Shown: positions 23,011 to 35,923 of the stretch, one piece after another
Numbering within the stretch: position 1 is the stretch's first letter
Layout: every line of letters starts with the position of its first letter
Origin: Rhizomys pruinosus
Lineage: Eukaryota; Chordata; Mammalia; Rodentia; Spalacidae
NCBI GenBank assembly: GCA_009823505.1
Contig: VZQC01013302.1
Coordinates: forward strand, 4,478,676 to 4,542,675
Reading direction: 5' to 3'
DNA length: 64,000 nt
Made by a program: the position numbers and the translations under genes
Notes under the pieces: model-generated
Databases searched by the model: none
The model's input: the letters and a program-made list of their open reading frames with translations, nothing else
Told to the model about the DNA's origin: nothing

Positions 23011-25124
23011 TTTTTTTTATTTATAGAATGTTTTTATTGATTTATTTCATATTTCATATGTTATTTCTCAGTCCAATTTAGACACATTTCCTTTTCCGTG
23101 TTCCCCCACTCCTCTTCATGCATTCTGCTATACATGTCTTGCATCTTTTTCTGTCTTTTTTCACATTTCCCTTTAATTTTACATTAGTTTAAAATACGCA
23201 TATATGAATATGTACCCTCCATCCATATAGCGATATTACAAAATGTGAACATAAGTAGTAGGTTAGCTCTCAAGCCCATTAAGGTATTCACCTTTTAACC
23301 ATACTGCAGCTTTCCTATACGAAAAAGAGATATAACATAGATGATGCTTAGTTTTCTTTGCAACTAGGGATTTGGTGCCAGCATCCACAAATGAGGGACA
23401 CCATGCATTGTTTGTTTTTCTGGAACTGTGTCATTTCACTTAGCATAATGTCTTCTAGTTCCATCCATTTACCTGCAAAGTTCATGATGTAGTCTTTCTT
23501 TACTGCTGCATAGAGCTTCATTGTGTAGATGCACCACATTTTCTGTATGCACTCATTGGCTGAGGGACATTCGGGTTACTTCCAGATTTTTGCTATTGTG
23601 AAGAGAGCTCCAATAAACATAGATGTGCATGCGTCTCTACGATTGGATGAGTCCTGTGGGTATATACCCAGGAGTGTTATGACTGGGTCAGGTAGTAGGC
23701 TCATTTTGAGTCTGTTATGAGTTCTCCATGTAGGGGTGAGGGCTTGTCTGGCTAGAGCAGAACCCGCATTCCACTATACCAAGAACTCCTTTGGGGAGCC
23801 AGGATGGGCAGCGTATTCTGTTCGCTGAAAAAAAGCCCCATATCCTGAGGGCTCCCTTTTGATGTACTGAGTAGATGTCACACTTCCAATTTACTATATA
23901 CACACTCGAGAGTTCTGTTGCCCCAGTAGGAGCCACGTTGGCTGTTGGTTCGTGCTTCCCTTGCTCACCTTCACACCCTCCAGCCCCCATTCCCTGCCAG
24001 AAGTACAGCAGCTTTAGTATATAAACCTTTGCTTGTTGCCAATAAACAATAAATTCCTCTGTGGAATTTGTCCCTGCTTCAGGAGTCCGTCCTTTCCTCG
24101 TCCTTTCTTTTCTTTCTTTCTCTGGGTTTCCAAGTACCTTCTACCTCCCTCTCCCTTCCATGGCAAGACCCAGGTCGCTGACCAGCTGGCTGGAGTGAAC
24201 TGAAGAACCTGCTGTCCTGGGAATCTGAAGGTTCTTTTCACATCTGGGGAAGAGCATTGAAAGGCAACATCTCCACACTGCTTTCCATAGGGGTTGCAGG
24301 AGTTTGCATTCCCACCAGCAGTGGATGAGTGTTCCCCTTTCTCCACAACCTCTCCAACATTTGATGTCATTTGTTTTCCTAATCTTGGCCAGTCTTACTG
24401 GGGTAAGGTGAAATCTTAAACTGGTTTTTATTTGCATCTCCTTAGTTATTAGTGACACTGAACATTTTCTGAGATGTTTCTCAGCCATCTTCACTTCTCC
24501 ATTTGTGAATTCTCTAGTCATCTCTTTACTCCGTCTTTTGATAGTGTCATTTGTTTTCTTCATCCTTTGGTTTTTGAGTAATTTATATATTCTGGATGTT
24601 AAGGATCTATCTGATATATCACAGGTGAAAGCTTCCTCCCACTCCGGTGGGTTTTTCTCTTCACTTTGTTGATTGTTTCTTTTGCTGTACAGAAGCTTTT
24701 GAGTTTAATTAAGTCCCATTGGTCTATTGTTGACCTTGTTTCCAAGACAGTGGCTGTCTGATTTAGAAAGTCGTTTCCTATGCCCATGTATTGTAGTTTA
24801 CTGCCAATGGTGTCTTCTATCATTTTCAAGGTTCTGGTTTCACATTGAGATCTTTGATCAATTTGGAATTGATTTGTGTGCATGGTGAAAGGTAGGGGTT
24901 CAGCTTCATCTTTCTACAAGTGGTGATCCAGTTTTGCCAGCATCATTTGTTGAAGATGTTCTCTTTCTTCCATTGGGTCTTCTTGGCCCCCTTGTCAAAT
25001 ATGAGTTGGCTGAAATTGCATGTGCTCAGGTTTGAATCTTCAGTTTTGTTCCATTGATCTACTTGTCTGTTTTTGTGCCAGTACCAGGCTGCTTTTATTC
25101 GTATAGGCCTGTAATATAGTTTGA
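23011..25124 (-). mobile_element. L1, 5' truncated (minus strand)
   Basis: It begins with a T run (its A tail) and the reverse 3' end, followed by ORF2 C-terminal sequence up to about 25,120. The repeat it entered reads across when it is removed ('cctggtttctt' and 'gaattcttatacaa' at the edges). A solo LTR later inserted into it at 23,729. Confidence 0.9.
23729..24269 (+). mobile_element. Solo LTR (541 bp), ERVK-like by target duplication
   Basis: TG...CA ends are flanked by perfect TCTCCA 6-bp duplications at 23,723-23,728 and 24,270-24,275. A TATA-like 'agtatataaacc' near 24,017 is followed by 'caataaacaataaattcc', giving plus orientation. It has a CT-rich tract near 24,100. Confidence 0.9.
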
Positions 25125-25129
25125 ATTCT

Positions 25130-25315
25130 TATACAAAACAAACACCTTACCAAGGTTAGCACCTCCCACTCTTGGCTGGCCCTCCCACATCACTCAACAA
25201 TGAGGAAAATCCCCCATAGACATAGTCACAGGCCAGTACAATGGAAGAAATACACCAGTTGAGTCTCCTTCAATCCAAGTGTGTCATTGATCCCTTTTCA
25301 AACTGACACACAAAT
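25130..25315. mobile_element. Rodent retroelement part 1, continued
   Basis: Completes the repeat interrupted at 23,010, with 'ggccctcccacatca' and an end near 'aaactgacacaca'. Confidence 0.55.
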
Positions 25316-26335
25316 CACATTATTAGTAATCCAAAAACATTCTATGTCTTGTCCCACCCAAGATATAATGTTAACATTAATATCACAGAATAAAATAGTT
25401 AAATCTTATAAGTCCCACACTCTTTAAAAAAGCTCAAACAGTTAAAAGCTCAAAGTCTATTTTGAAAGTGTCTTAACTGTGGGCTCCTGCAAAATTAAAA
25501 ACAAGGTAAGTTCTGTTTTGTTTCAAAGAGAAGAATCAAGCACACTTAAGAAAAACCTTAGTCCTGCAAAGTAGAGGAAGGCTGGACTTCTGAGATGCTC
25601 CCAAAATCTTCTGCACTCCAAAGAGATTTGACAGGTATATTTCTCTGATTCTGCTCTCCACAGCACAAACAGCTCATCTCTCAAGCCTAGGCTGGGTCCA
25701 TTCCATACCTACTGCTGTACTTGATGGTCATCTCATGGTCCTGGCATCCTCCAAAATCTAGTGAACTCCCCTGAAACTGATGTTCAACCTCCACCAATTG
25801 GCTTTTCTGGTCTCTCAGTGTGCAAAGCCTCAGATTCTCTTCATATTCCCTGCAATACTGGGGTCTTCACTGCAACCAAGGCTTCACTTTCAGCAATGTC
25901 TTTTCCTTGCTTCTCACAGTGGCAAGCCCCAGCTGCTCTGTGACCCCCTTCACACTTTCAACACCAGAACCATATAAGAGACTCTTACACATTACCAAGT
26001 TCTGCTTCCAGCTTGAAATGGAGGGTTAGGCACCCTCTGGACCACAACTTTTGTGTGCTGACCCTGAGGAAAGTCTTTCAAGTATATTTGACCACATTGA
26101 TGCTGTTCTCTTGTTACTCACAGCTCATTTTTATGGCCCAGTAGTTAACCAACATCAATTGTGCCAATAAAATAAAGGTTTCAATTCAGGTTTTGGCCTT
26201 TCTTAATCACAGCTGATTCTTCACCTCCAGCCAACAAGAAATCAAAGATTCTCAAGTTGAAACATCATATAAACCTAACTTTTCTTTCTCCAATTTCTCC
26301 CCGACTCCACTTAGCATGTTTGTCTTCCAACTTCT
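25316..26335. mobile_element. Rodent retroelement, internal-like region (family uncertain)
   Basis: This long stretch ('gtgggctcctgcaaaatt', 'ggtcatctcatggtcctgg', 'aatcacagctgattcttc') resembles a repeat I know from mouse DNA next to the element above. Open frames around 25,761-26,029 overlap in all three frames and have no recognisable domain, so I treat them as non-coding. Confidence 0.5.
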
Positions 26336-26344
26336 GGTTTTCAT

Positions 26345-26430
26345 GTTGTTGTTGTTGTTGTTATTATTATTATTATTGTTGTTGTTGTTGTTATTATTAT
26401 TATTGTTGTTGTTGTTGTTATTACTATTGC
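26345..26430. repeat. (TTG/TTA)n triplet microsatellite
   Basis: GTT and ATT triplets alternate. The opposite strand gives a long Asn run, which is an artefact of translation. Confidence 0.97.
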
Positions 26431-26431
26431 A

Positions 26432-26810
26432 GCAGTGGTTTGAAGGGGAAATATCTCCTGCAAGCTTACACATATGAACATGTGTTCTCCAGTTGTTGAC
26501 ACTTTTTGGGGAGGTCGTGGAACCTTTAGGAAAGATATAGACTTATAGGCAGAACATCACTGCATCAGGTAGGTTTGATATTCATAGCCTTGTCCATCTC
26601 TTTCAGTTTACTCTCTCTGCTTCATGATTCCATTTGAAGATATTAGCTTTCAGAATTTGGCTCTTTTTCCACTCTTCATTTTTGATACCATGCCTCTCCA
26701 TCATAACTGACTCTTAACCTTCTGGAACTATAAGCCAAAATACCCTCTTCCATAACTCACATTTTATCAAAGTGTTTTAACACAGCAACAGAAAATAGTT
26801 AATACAATTC
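26432..26810 (+). mobile_element. LTR-like rodent repeat (possibly MaLR)
   Basis: Opens with 'agtggtttgaaggggaaata' and ends with 'acagcaacagaaaatagtta'. Similar in its 3' half to 19,645-19,810. Family not certain. Confidence 0.5.
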
Positions 26811-28039
26811 TACTGACTTTTTCTGTTCATACACAAATGGGGTTAGGGATATCCTCTAGGGAATGGGCAAGGTAGCATTGGCTACATCCCAGAAGAAAAA
26901 TATTTATCCCTTTTATAGCAGCTGTTAACTGTCACTAGTTTCTGTGCTGTAAGTGTGGCCTTATATGCCCCTCCTACTTTCATTCTGGAATTGTTTACTG
27001 GGATGATCTGTTGTAGTTTTGTACAGGTAACTAAAACCCCAGAGAGTTCATGTGTTTGATAACAATGTTATATCTAAAATATATTATTTCACAACCAAAA
27101 TCACCATTTTCCTTCCCCTATATTATTTATCTTTCCTCTTCCAAGATGTTCCCTGAGGCCTGGGGGATCAATTGGATGGAGAGGTAATATGCATGTCCCA
27201 TTTAGGACTAAGAACTCATAACAATTTGAAAAGTTATGAGTCTATGCATTAACTACTGCTCAATGCAAAAATAACCTGTTCTTACTAATGGTTGAGTGAA
27301 ATACTTATCTATCAATATAAGCATATATATTGGAAAGGCAATGCAGATGCATGATAATTAAGGAAAATAATTATAGTAAGTTCACACATAAGGCCTATGA
27401 AATCCTGAGCTACATAATTTTCAACAGATTTACAGAACCAATGAAGAATTTACTCCTGTGCTACAGGCAGCCTAATATCCAATCAGAAATACTGAATATT
27501 CCCATATCAAGCTACTTTTACAGCAGTGGCCACTTCTTGCTTGGCAGGTTGGTGTTTTACCATAGAGTGTCCTGAATTGGGGGGTAAGACCATTGATGTG
27601 TTTCTCTCCCCAAGAATCGTGAATATCACCTTTATGCACTATGAGTAACTCCCAGATATCAGGCATTTCTGGTAAGTTTATTTAGTATTAATTTAATTGA
27701 AGAAATACCATTTTTATTCATTTCTATCATACTATTTATGGAGGTAATATTAAAATGAAGCATGAGTTTCAAATTTCTAATCTGCTATGTACAGGTAAGA
27801 GATAATATGGGGTAATATTGCTACCAAAGAACAGAAAATTAAATCTACTTTGGAATTTCTTCTTACCCCAGTTATAATGGCTGTGATAACACACACACAC
27901 ACATACACAAAAAAAAAAAAAAACAAGTGGAAGCAAATGCTGACATGCATGTGGGGAAAAGAAGAATGCTTATTTTTGGGAATGATTTTTACAGCATTAA
28001 CCACAGGTGAAATTTAATTAACCTTCAAAAGATGAAGTT
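26811..28039. other. No gene; small CA/A microsatellite
   Basis: Non-coding. A (CA)n followed by an A run lies at 27,888-27,924. Confidence 0.55.
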
Positions 28040-28043
28040 ACAC

Positions 28044-28517
28044 TGTAAGAGAGGCCCACACTGACTCCATTTTGAGTATAGCCACCATTTTAAGCAATTA
28101 CTGGAACCTGTCCAATCCAGGGAAAAGGTGGACTGCTCAAAGACAGTTGCTTAAGGCCTCAAGAATAGCTAACTTAAACTTGTTGAAGATAACTGTTGGT
28201 ATGTGAGGGCAGATGGACTGACCCAACATTTCCTCATTCCAGTAGCAGGATTGTGTCTAAAGATAACTGTTGGTATGAGGGTTGCTGTTGGGCTGACCTA
28301 AACATGAGCCATAAGCCTGTTATTATCCAATAAGGCTAGAAGTTACCCAAACCCTGCTAAAATTCCCCTAGACTCTGTATAAAAGGCCTGTGAGCCAAGT
28401 TATCTGGGTCAGAGCCTTTTCCTTCCAACCCCAGCATGCTGGTTTACATTTTCCCCGAAATAAAGTCTTGGTTTTCCAACCTTCAGTGTGTCTGATGTGG
28501 ATTCTCGAACCCTAACA
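28044..28517 (+). repeat. 5' LTR of the ERV
   Basis: TG...CA, 474 bp, same length as the 3' LTR. It holds a TATA box TATAAAA at 28,378-28,384 and AATAAA at 28,459-28,464, which place U3, R and U5 in the usual order. Confidence 0.97.
28378..28384 (+). promoter_or_regulatory. LTR TATA box
   Basis: TATAAAA lies about 80 bases upstream of the AATAAA. In the 3' LTR the same site is changed to GAATAAAA (near 36,257), so only the 5' copy keeps the canonical TATA form. Confidence 0.8.
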
Positions 28518-28520
28518 CCT

Positions 28521-28538
28521 TGGAGGTCCCACTAAGAT
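28521..28538 (+). other. Primer-binding site, tRNA-Gln type
   Basis: TGGAGGTCCCACTAAGAT starts three bases after the LTR end. It matches the complement of the tRNA-Gln 3' end as I know it, except about two positions in the second half. Pro, Lys, Phe or Met primers fit worse. Confidence 0.8.
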
Positions 28539-28998
28539 CCCTCAAAGACCACCGGAGGGACTAGAGACTTTCGGCTGGCCGTGTCTTTTGGGTAAGAGTG
28601 AGATCAATTCTTTTTGCAATTCTTTTTTTCACTTTGGTTTTGGTTATTTTGGTTAAACTCAAGTTTCTGGTTTGGGGCACTCAGATAGGAGAAACTGGAC
28701 ACAGTAATGCTCCTTGAGCATGGAGATGGGGGACGGCCCAGCTCTCCACTGGTACAGTGCGAACAGGGGGGTTCACCTCAGGTTTTAGAGTGAGAATAGT
28801 GGGTTCACCTCAGCAATTTGGAATCCGGGTGAGGGGTCCGAATTTCTGGCTCCGGGGCTGATAGGGGGTCAGCTCTGTGAGCACGGCGTTGTTTCTCTTC
28901 GTGTCCGTATAGTCTTTGTTGTTGGGCCCATATTCTGTCTGCTGCTTTCATCTTGTTTCTCTGAGATTGCTTTCACTCTCATTCTCTGGGATCTCAGG

Positions 28999-29028
28999 AT
29001 GGGAAATTCTAAATCTACCCTGATTTAA
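28999..29028 (+). pseudogene. Vestigial gag start of the ERV
   Basis: An ATG about 460 bases after the primer site, in a plausible leader context, encodes Met-Gly and seven further residues, then a TAA. A Gly at position 2 is the myristoylation position in retroviral Gag proteins. Calling it gag is inference from position and this Gly. Nothing Gag-like follows. Confidence 0.4.
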
Positions 29029-29546
29029 AGGAGGTATCTATGTCTTGAGTTTATGGTAACCATGTGCCAAAGATTCATGTAGCTTGTTTATGCGTCTAAG
29101 TTTGTGTGGGTGTGTGTGTGTTTGTAATTCAGTTATTGAATTTGTCTCATGTTGGTTCCGTCAAACAAAGTGGCCACTTCAAGTTTCAATCCTTTATGTG
29201 CACAGAATCATTTCATTTTGGTATGCCAGATTAGATATGCATGGGCAAAGTTTAAAAATTGATATTTAAAAATTCATTTAAAGGCCTAAAATTTGGATAG
29301 TGTAGTCATCTAAATTTACTGTCTCTGAGGCTATCAAATGCTTCACAACAGGTGGTAGCTGTCTATAGGAATAAGCCTCAGAGTTGACTGTTCAAAGATC
29401 CCATTTTGGTTTGTGTTTACTTTCAAAAGGTAACTTGCTTGCTTTGGAATTATCTATTTTTTTGAGACCTTTGTGGACCAGATTCAGGACTGGAAATGGA
29501 TTCTTCGACTGGATTTTGTTTTGGGTGGGGCAGTTTTGTTGCTCCT

Positions 29547-29704
29547 TGGGACTGGGTGTGATGGCACACACCTTTAATCCCAGTCCTTGGGAGGCAGAGG
29601 CAGGCAGTTCTTTGTGAGCTCAAGGTCAGCCTGGACTACAGAGCAAGTTCCAGGCCAGCTGAGACTAAAGGGAGACCCTGTCTCAAAAAGACCAGACCAA
29701 AAAA

Positions 29705-29712
<8 letters not shown>
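29547..29712 (+). mobile_element. B1 SINE with (GA)n tail
   Basis: Complete B1 ending in an A run at 29,698-29,713, followed by a GA repeat to 29,738. It inserted into the ERV interior. Confidence 0.94.
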
Positions 29713-29737
<25 letters not shown>

Positions 29738-29739
29738 AA

Positions 29740-31866
29740 GCATATGTGTGAGTGTTGGCAATTCCCACATGCATGGAAATTACACATGTGTATGTGACTA
29801 TTGGTAATTTTCCAACTGAAGTAAATAACATGGTGTTAGAGAAAATAAATACTGGGTAGCTGTCTCCATTGAAATAGTTCTTGGCTTTGGGCAGGTCCTC
29901 CAGGGTCTCACAGCTTCTGGCCACAGGATGTGTACCATACACACAACTCTGGCTAGAGAGTGCGAACCCCTGGTGCTTAAGGTCCCTGCCTTACTCCCAA
30001 TCCCATCTGGTTAGTGGGCTGGGCCTTAGGTGTGAAGGAGAATTGTTTTTGAGTAAAAGGATGCATCAAGCATATTGGAGGAGTAAGAAGGATGTGGGCG
30101 AGATGAATGTGCATGTCTGAGGTGGCTGGGGCTTACTGTCCCTGCACTGGGAGGAGGTGTTGATGTTTTCTAGGCAGAGAAGGTATGGAAAGGCTGAACA
30201 AGGGACTGGAATTGTGCTGTTTTTACTGATGGAAGAAGGGAGAAGCCTATTCTGAGTCTCTGATGAGAAAAAAGGTGGGTTAGAGATTTTTGTGAATACA
30301 TCAGACAGGGCTGGAGGTTGGTCATAGGTGGGTCATTTCTCACCTCTCACCACCTGCACTTGCTTCAGACTCAAGTCACATTTGAACCCTGACTGCTCTG
30401 GTGACCACTGCTCAGAGTTGGGTCACTTTAATGTTCACACCCACTTAGAGCCCCATAGTAGGCTCTGGATCAGGACTCCAGCAGGCTCATTTGGGAAGGT
30501 GACTTCCCTTGTCTCTAATGACCCAGTAGGGTGCCTGTCAGTAGCTGTGAGAAGCAGACTGCTTCATGAGCAGCACCTTGTTTAAAACATGTATTTGCAA
30601 AAATCTACCCAATTGCTATCTCAAAGGACCAGAGATAATCTGCTTCTTACAGGCTAGTAAAATTTGCATCAGCAGTCTGCCTTGGGAGGAGGTCTTTAGA
30701 GCTTGGGGAATTCCTGAGCACTCTGGAGGGCACACGTGGCAACCTTTCCATCTTTGCTAGAGACTGATTTTGGGGTCTGGCATCTGGATCAGTGGGGTGC
30801 TGCATGGCTTCCAGGGGTACATTATAGGCTCTTGCCTCCAAGGAGAAAGGGAGAGCAGTCTGGAGCAGTTTTTTGGGGGGGGGCTCTGTTATGTTTCTGC
30901 AAGAATTTTTGAGCCTGTTTCTCTCCCTTCCTCCTCATGGGAGGAAAAGGGACATCTCTGGGTCTGTGCCCTCCTTGCTGATCGGGCTGGCAGACTGTGT
31001 GTTTGTGTTGAGGAAGGGTTGGTCTCAAAGAACAGGATGAATCAAATTCATGAAAACTATACTTCATGTTTTTAGTCTCCTAGCTGAGTGTGGTGGTGCA
31101 CACCTTTAATCTTAGTACAACCAAGGTCTTTAGGTGCAGAGATCATTACTGTAGAATTTCTGAGTACTGGTACAAACTTAAGAGTCATATTTTACTGTTT
31201 TAGGTTTTCATCTCTAATTTAGAGTTTTCATCAAGGTGCTAACGTTTTGAGTTTGAAACTAGTTAAACATATTTGTTTCATGGAGCTGTTTAAATGAATA
31301 GGCTTACATCTAATGCTAATGATTTACTTGATACATTGTATCTGGGAAGGAAGGGCAGACTTTAGGCCCTTCACAATCTGCTGCTGGAGGCCTGACAGGG
31401 CTACTCGAATCCTCATAGACATAGTCTTTGGCCCAGAAGGAAAGTTTAAAAAAGTTGCTGTGTGACATTGTTTGTCATTGACCATTTGCATTCCTGCCAT
31501 GAAGCAAGTGGCATGGATGCCTGAGTGGATATAGAGGATGTTTATTCCTAACATGTTTGAAATTAAGAGCTCAATTTTTATTGAGCATTTCTGTGATTTT
31601 TCAAACTATTGTATTTGAGATAACTGTCCCATCTTGTTACACGGGAAATAAATATTAATTACTTAGTAAATCTGCACAATTAAGGGTTAAAAGGATATAA
31701 AAAGGAGAAAATGTTAAAAAAGGTATTTTTAGTAAGGATTTATGTGAAGATGATGCAAAAGTATGCAAGTGATAAAAGTCTGAGGAGGTTTGTTGTGACA
31801 GGTAAAAAGGACAATATATAAATAAGCTTAAATTTGTAAGGTTTAGTCAACTAGTTTAAAAATCAA
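29740..31866. other. ERV interior, no coding content seen
   Basis: No retroviral domain could be recognised in any frame. A truncated B1-like start ('tgtggtggtgcacaccttta') occurs at 31,079-31,120. Confidence 0.55.
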
Positions 31867-33340
31867 AATGTCTCCTAGGCAGAATAATTCATTGCTGATG
31901 TCAGAGCTTTCCTGTAGTAATATATTTGGCTTAATTTCACAACTTTTAAACACTTTACTATTGAATTTGGCTCTAGTTAGGAAAATATCCTTTCACAGTT
32001 CCTATGCCTATCAATCAGTTAATACTTTATGCCTGTTTTATAGGAAATTACCACTGTAACAGTTGGCTCTAGTTTACAGTTAGGGAGTGGTTTCATTACC
32101 ATCATGTTTTTCTTTTTCCTAAAAAAGGGGAGAGGTAGGAAGGTTTCTCAGCATCTGGAAGGTAAACTTCATTAGGGTCCATTATAAACAGTCAACCCCA
32201 ATATTATTCAGAGGAGAGATGCTCATTGTCCGTGACTCAGGCAGTCTGAGTTCCTCATTCCTTTAATGTTCAGAGGGGTCAACCTCTCTGCTGGCATTCC
32301 CCAGTTCCTCCTGCACAGCCATAAGTTGTATGTTTCTGGGCATTTAGATTGGTGATTTTTAAAAAAACCTGTGGAGACATTTACAATTCTCCCTATTGTT
32401 TGTTTCATCATTATAAAGAAAAAATGAATAATTTATCCAATAGGATTGGAACACAGAGTTTTTCCATTTGTATCCATTAAAGGCTAGTACCCCACCTCCC
32501 ACCTCCCTCTTTTTTTTTTTTTCGGTTTTTCTTTTTTGACCTATAAGATGCCTAAGTTGATTACACATACCCATAAACAAGGGCCAAGGCATAAGCTTTC
32601 ATTAAATTTACCAAAACTGTTTTTCTTGACTGTATGCTACTTATTTTGGCTAGTCGGACTTCAAAACCCGTCCCCAGGCTACACCTCAACAGCCTGGAGA
32701 TTACTGTGCAACTGGGCAGCCAAGTGTCTCTATATATCCCAAATCTATTTGGCTATTAGCTCTCTCCTTGGAGGAATAACTGATAGCGGATGCCACAAGC
32801 TTGTTGTCCTCTGGGGTTGGTCGATTGTTGTGCAGCCACAGTTAAGCAACTTGTTCACCCTCTTTATAGAGAAACCACAGTTTACGGATTAGCATGCCAT
32901 TCCAAGCCATCTGTGTCTATGCTCACCGTTTACTTTGACATTTAAAGTGGTACTGCTTAAATGCCTGTACATCCAAACTTGCTTGTGCATTTGTTAATAT
33001 GACTAAAAACAGGTTTCATGGGAAAGCTGTCAACTCCATAAGAGGAAACAACCTAACCTGAAAGCAACTGGAATCCAGATGGACAAACTCAAATGAAATA
33101 GCCTGTTTTCTTTCAACCCACTTGTGCCCCTTTCCCAAAGCCCCAGGGAACAACACTGCGGAAGAGGGTGTGGTGGTAGATGTTAAGGGGCTGTGGGAGA
33201 GATCGGGGTGAATCATGGAGGACTACAGGAATATAGTCTGGTCCTATTGATCAACATTGCCGTGCATACAAGCTTCTCCAACTGGTCTATGGGAACTGGT
33301 GGGTTGTTCAAAATTTGGACATAGATACTTGCACAAATGC
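31867..33340. repeat. Repeat block B: inverted segment plus direct segment
   Basis: Bases 31,867-32,543 are the reverse complement of 3,650-4,320, and 32,543-33,340 follow 4,490-5,195 in direct orientation. The switch lies near 32,520-32,545 at a T-rich stretch. This is the shape left by twin-primed L1-mediated insertion, but a later inversion would look the same. Confidence 0.7.
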
Positions 33341-34848
33341 AACCAATTACCTTGATTGTATGAATAATGAGAGACATCAATGCTATCGCAAATACGCTGG
33401 TTTCATTGTTTATTGTAGACATCCCTTAACAAATAATTAATTAAAAACGAAATATACAAACACAAGCCAACAAAGCAGTATCCTACAATATTCCTACATA
33501 ATACCACACCTTACTGATAATGGTTTTTTGTTTATCAATCTATACTTGGAAGGCATAATAACATTCAGAACCCACAATATTAATCTTAGACCAATTACTT
33601 TGGACAAAATCCAGCAACATGTTGTTAGGAATTTACAAATAGAGTAAATTGAATTTTAAGACATGTAATAATCTGGACTAATGACTTTAAATTAACTTTA
33701 CCAAAATCACTGACCATGTGTCTTCTATCCTGGGCACATAATCTTTTTTTCCTGGGAACCTCAATTTGACTCCTAACACAAAATATAATGATATGAATGT
33801 AGGTATGCGTTGAGAATTAACAATATCAAAGTTATACTTAAAAACAGTGTATGCCATCTTTTATTGAATATATGAATAATGAAAAAGCAAAAAAACCATA
33901 AATAAATAAAAAAAAATCAAAATGTATATCTAGTCAAGGTTTGTCTAAGAATGTTCAATTTTGCCCAACCTTTATTGCAAATCACATGGCACCTCAAGGT
34001 TTCGTAAAAATGTATAAGATACCTGTATGTTAAAATTGGCATAAAATATTTCAAGCTGGTTTCTAGTGGCCTGAATAGGATTGTGAATATACAGAGTTGT
34101 TAATTTTCAGTCCTCTCCTAGCTTGAACCTGACTCCCTGTTATAGGTTTAGATTAAATGGGCACAGGTAAATGTTGGGTTACCTATGGCTACTGAAAAAT
34201 GTACTTTATGTTTCTTGCAAGATTTGCTATTTGATATTTCCTTTAACCTAACCAGATAATTTGGCTCAAAAGGCTAGATTCTTTCTTCCTGAACAAGCTG
34301 CATGCAGTCCAGAAGAAGACAGTCTGGATGGGCTTGGTAACCCTTATCAGTTTATTTCCTGTCTTCTGGTATGTGTTACAACTCCTGTCTTTCTGGGAAA
34401 ACTATAAATCAGGATAAAGGGTCTGAAAAAAGAAAGGATTTTCCCCGTTTGTATAACTGTAATGAACAGTTTTACATTTAAAATAAGCCTAAAATTGTTT
34501 AATTCGATCTTGTGGGTTATGCCTGCTTAACGTATGGTGTTAAGTCCCTCATCCAGTCAGTATTATACAAGGCTGCTTGACCTTTTGTCTAAGCCTTATT
34601 TAGAATATTACACAGTAATTAAAGGTGTTAGCCTGGTGGAACTTAGCCTTTCTGGGCGGGTAACTACCATACTTTAATGCCCATATCAATTCGGCTGAGG
34701 GACCTAAGGAACATCTTTGCTCCTTGCCCTCTGAGGTCAACAAATACTAGGAACTAACTATGTCTGGGGGCATCTCTTGAAATGTCCTGCAATTGTGAGT
34801 CACCAGTCCTCCTAGGCAGGGAGGTCTTGGAGACCCACTAACGGGACT
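33341..34848. other. ERV interior, no coding content seen
   Basis: AT-rich. Weak similarity to 3,240-3,330 around 33,950-34,040. No domain recognised. Confidence 0.45.
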
Positions 34849-34859
34849 CTAGTCAGTGT

Positions 34860-35700
34860 CCAGTCTGTAAAGAGGAAAGTCTTCAAAAGGAAAGCCTAGT
34901 CTAGCAAGACCTGACTTTGTCCTCGTGTGGATGGAACTGGTGATTGAAAAACTGAGAGGAGCCAGAGGCCTCTCTCCCCCAAAGGCCTGAGTGGTCCCTG
35001 AAGACCAGATCCTCAACTGACCTTGAGTAAACAAAAGATGGTTAATCTGGGCTAACTGTATGGACTTTGACACCCAAGAGGAAGAGTATAACTAAAAGAT
35101 AAGTAATCATTATATTTCCTTTAAAGTCTGAAATACTGTGCCTCCAAACAACAGATTTTAAGTCATTTAAAGTCATATGAGATCTGTTGTTATAAAATAA
35201 TAAATTTTCCTCTTTCTCTTTAAGCAACCACCTAAGGGAAACTCACACCAAGATTATTGAAACTTGCTGGAAAGCAGATCCTGAGTCCAGACAACACCAT
35301 AGCCAAATGAACTAAAGGAGAAGCTCAGTGGATGCTTCAGAAATCCTCATGGAGAAATTCTAAAGAACTTTTAAGTTGGACATTTAACTCACCCTGTTCC
35401 TTTCCTGGTTCCTTGTCTAAAAATGTACCTAGCTACTCTCACCATCACAGGCACTGGCTAAGGATTTTGTTCTCTATCCTTTTGGGGTCTTTCAGATAGA
35501 TCCGCTGAGCAGGAGTACCCCAGTTGCCACCTCCTACACCCCTTTTCTGCATGGAAGGAGTCAGAGTGGTCAGCACCCCAATTCCTTCTTGGCAATTGGG
35601 GTAACCTCCTCAGAGAGTAATGTGATAAGAGTAGGAGGTAAAAATTGGCTAGGCAGTTTAGGGTCAAGACCCCTGAAAGCAGCCAGTTTCTTTCTCAGCT
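34860..35700 (+). repeat. ERV interior segment shared with 12,640-13,500
   Basis: It has shared landmarks with the minus strand of 12,640-13,500: 'caagacctgac.ttgtcct', 'agttggacattt', 'tgcatggaaggagtcagag'. Two independent copies of a non-coding interior indicate a family that was already non-coding when it spread. Confidence 0.75.
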
Positions 35701-35913
35701 GAGAGCTGAAGACTTCCTAGATCTGCCAGTAAACTTATCCTTCTGGTTGCTCTGACTTGTGGACCATGCATCCTTAAGTCACTTGTCAGATTTATTAACC
35801 AGTGGGAAAAATCCATTAAAATCATGGTACTCAGGATGAGGTATGGCCCCGTATACCCCCCCCATGAGGAAGAAGACGATGGAGTCTAAGATTAGCCTCC
35901 CAGTATACAACTC

Positions 35914-35923
35914 GAGGGGGGAA
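35914..35923 (+). other. Polypurine tract of the ERV
   Basis: GAGGGGGGAA lies immediately before the TG of the 3' LTR, the expected plus-strand primer position. Confidence 0.88.

Noticed and set aside
24014..24563. Overlapping ORFs of 118 and 140 codons on the minus strand
   Set aside because: They span the solo LTR and the L1 ORF2 remnant, so the frames are repeat-derived.
26252..26473. ORF with a long Asn run
   Set aside because: It comes from the TTG/TTA microsatellite, with no support outside it.
29740..35913. Hidden pol or env in the provirus interior
   Set aside because: No catalytic or structural motif was found in the open frames. All are short and without recognisable similarity.
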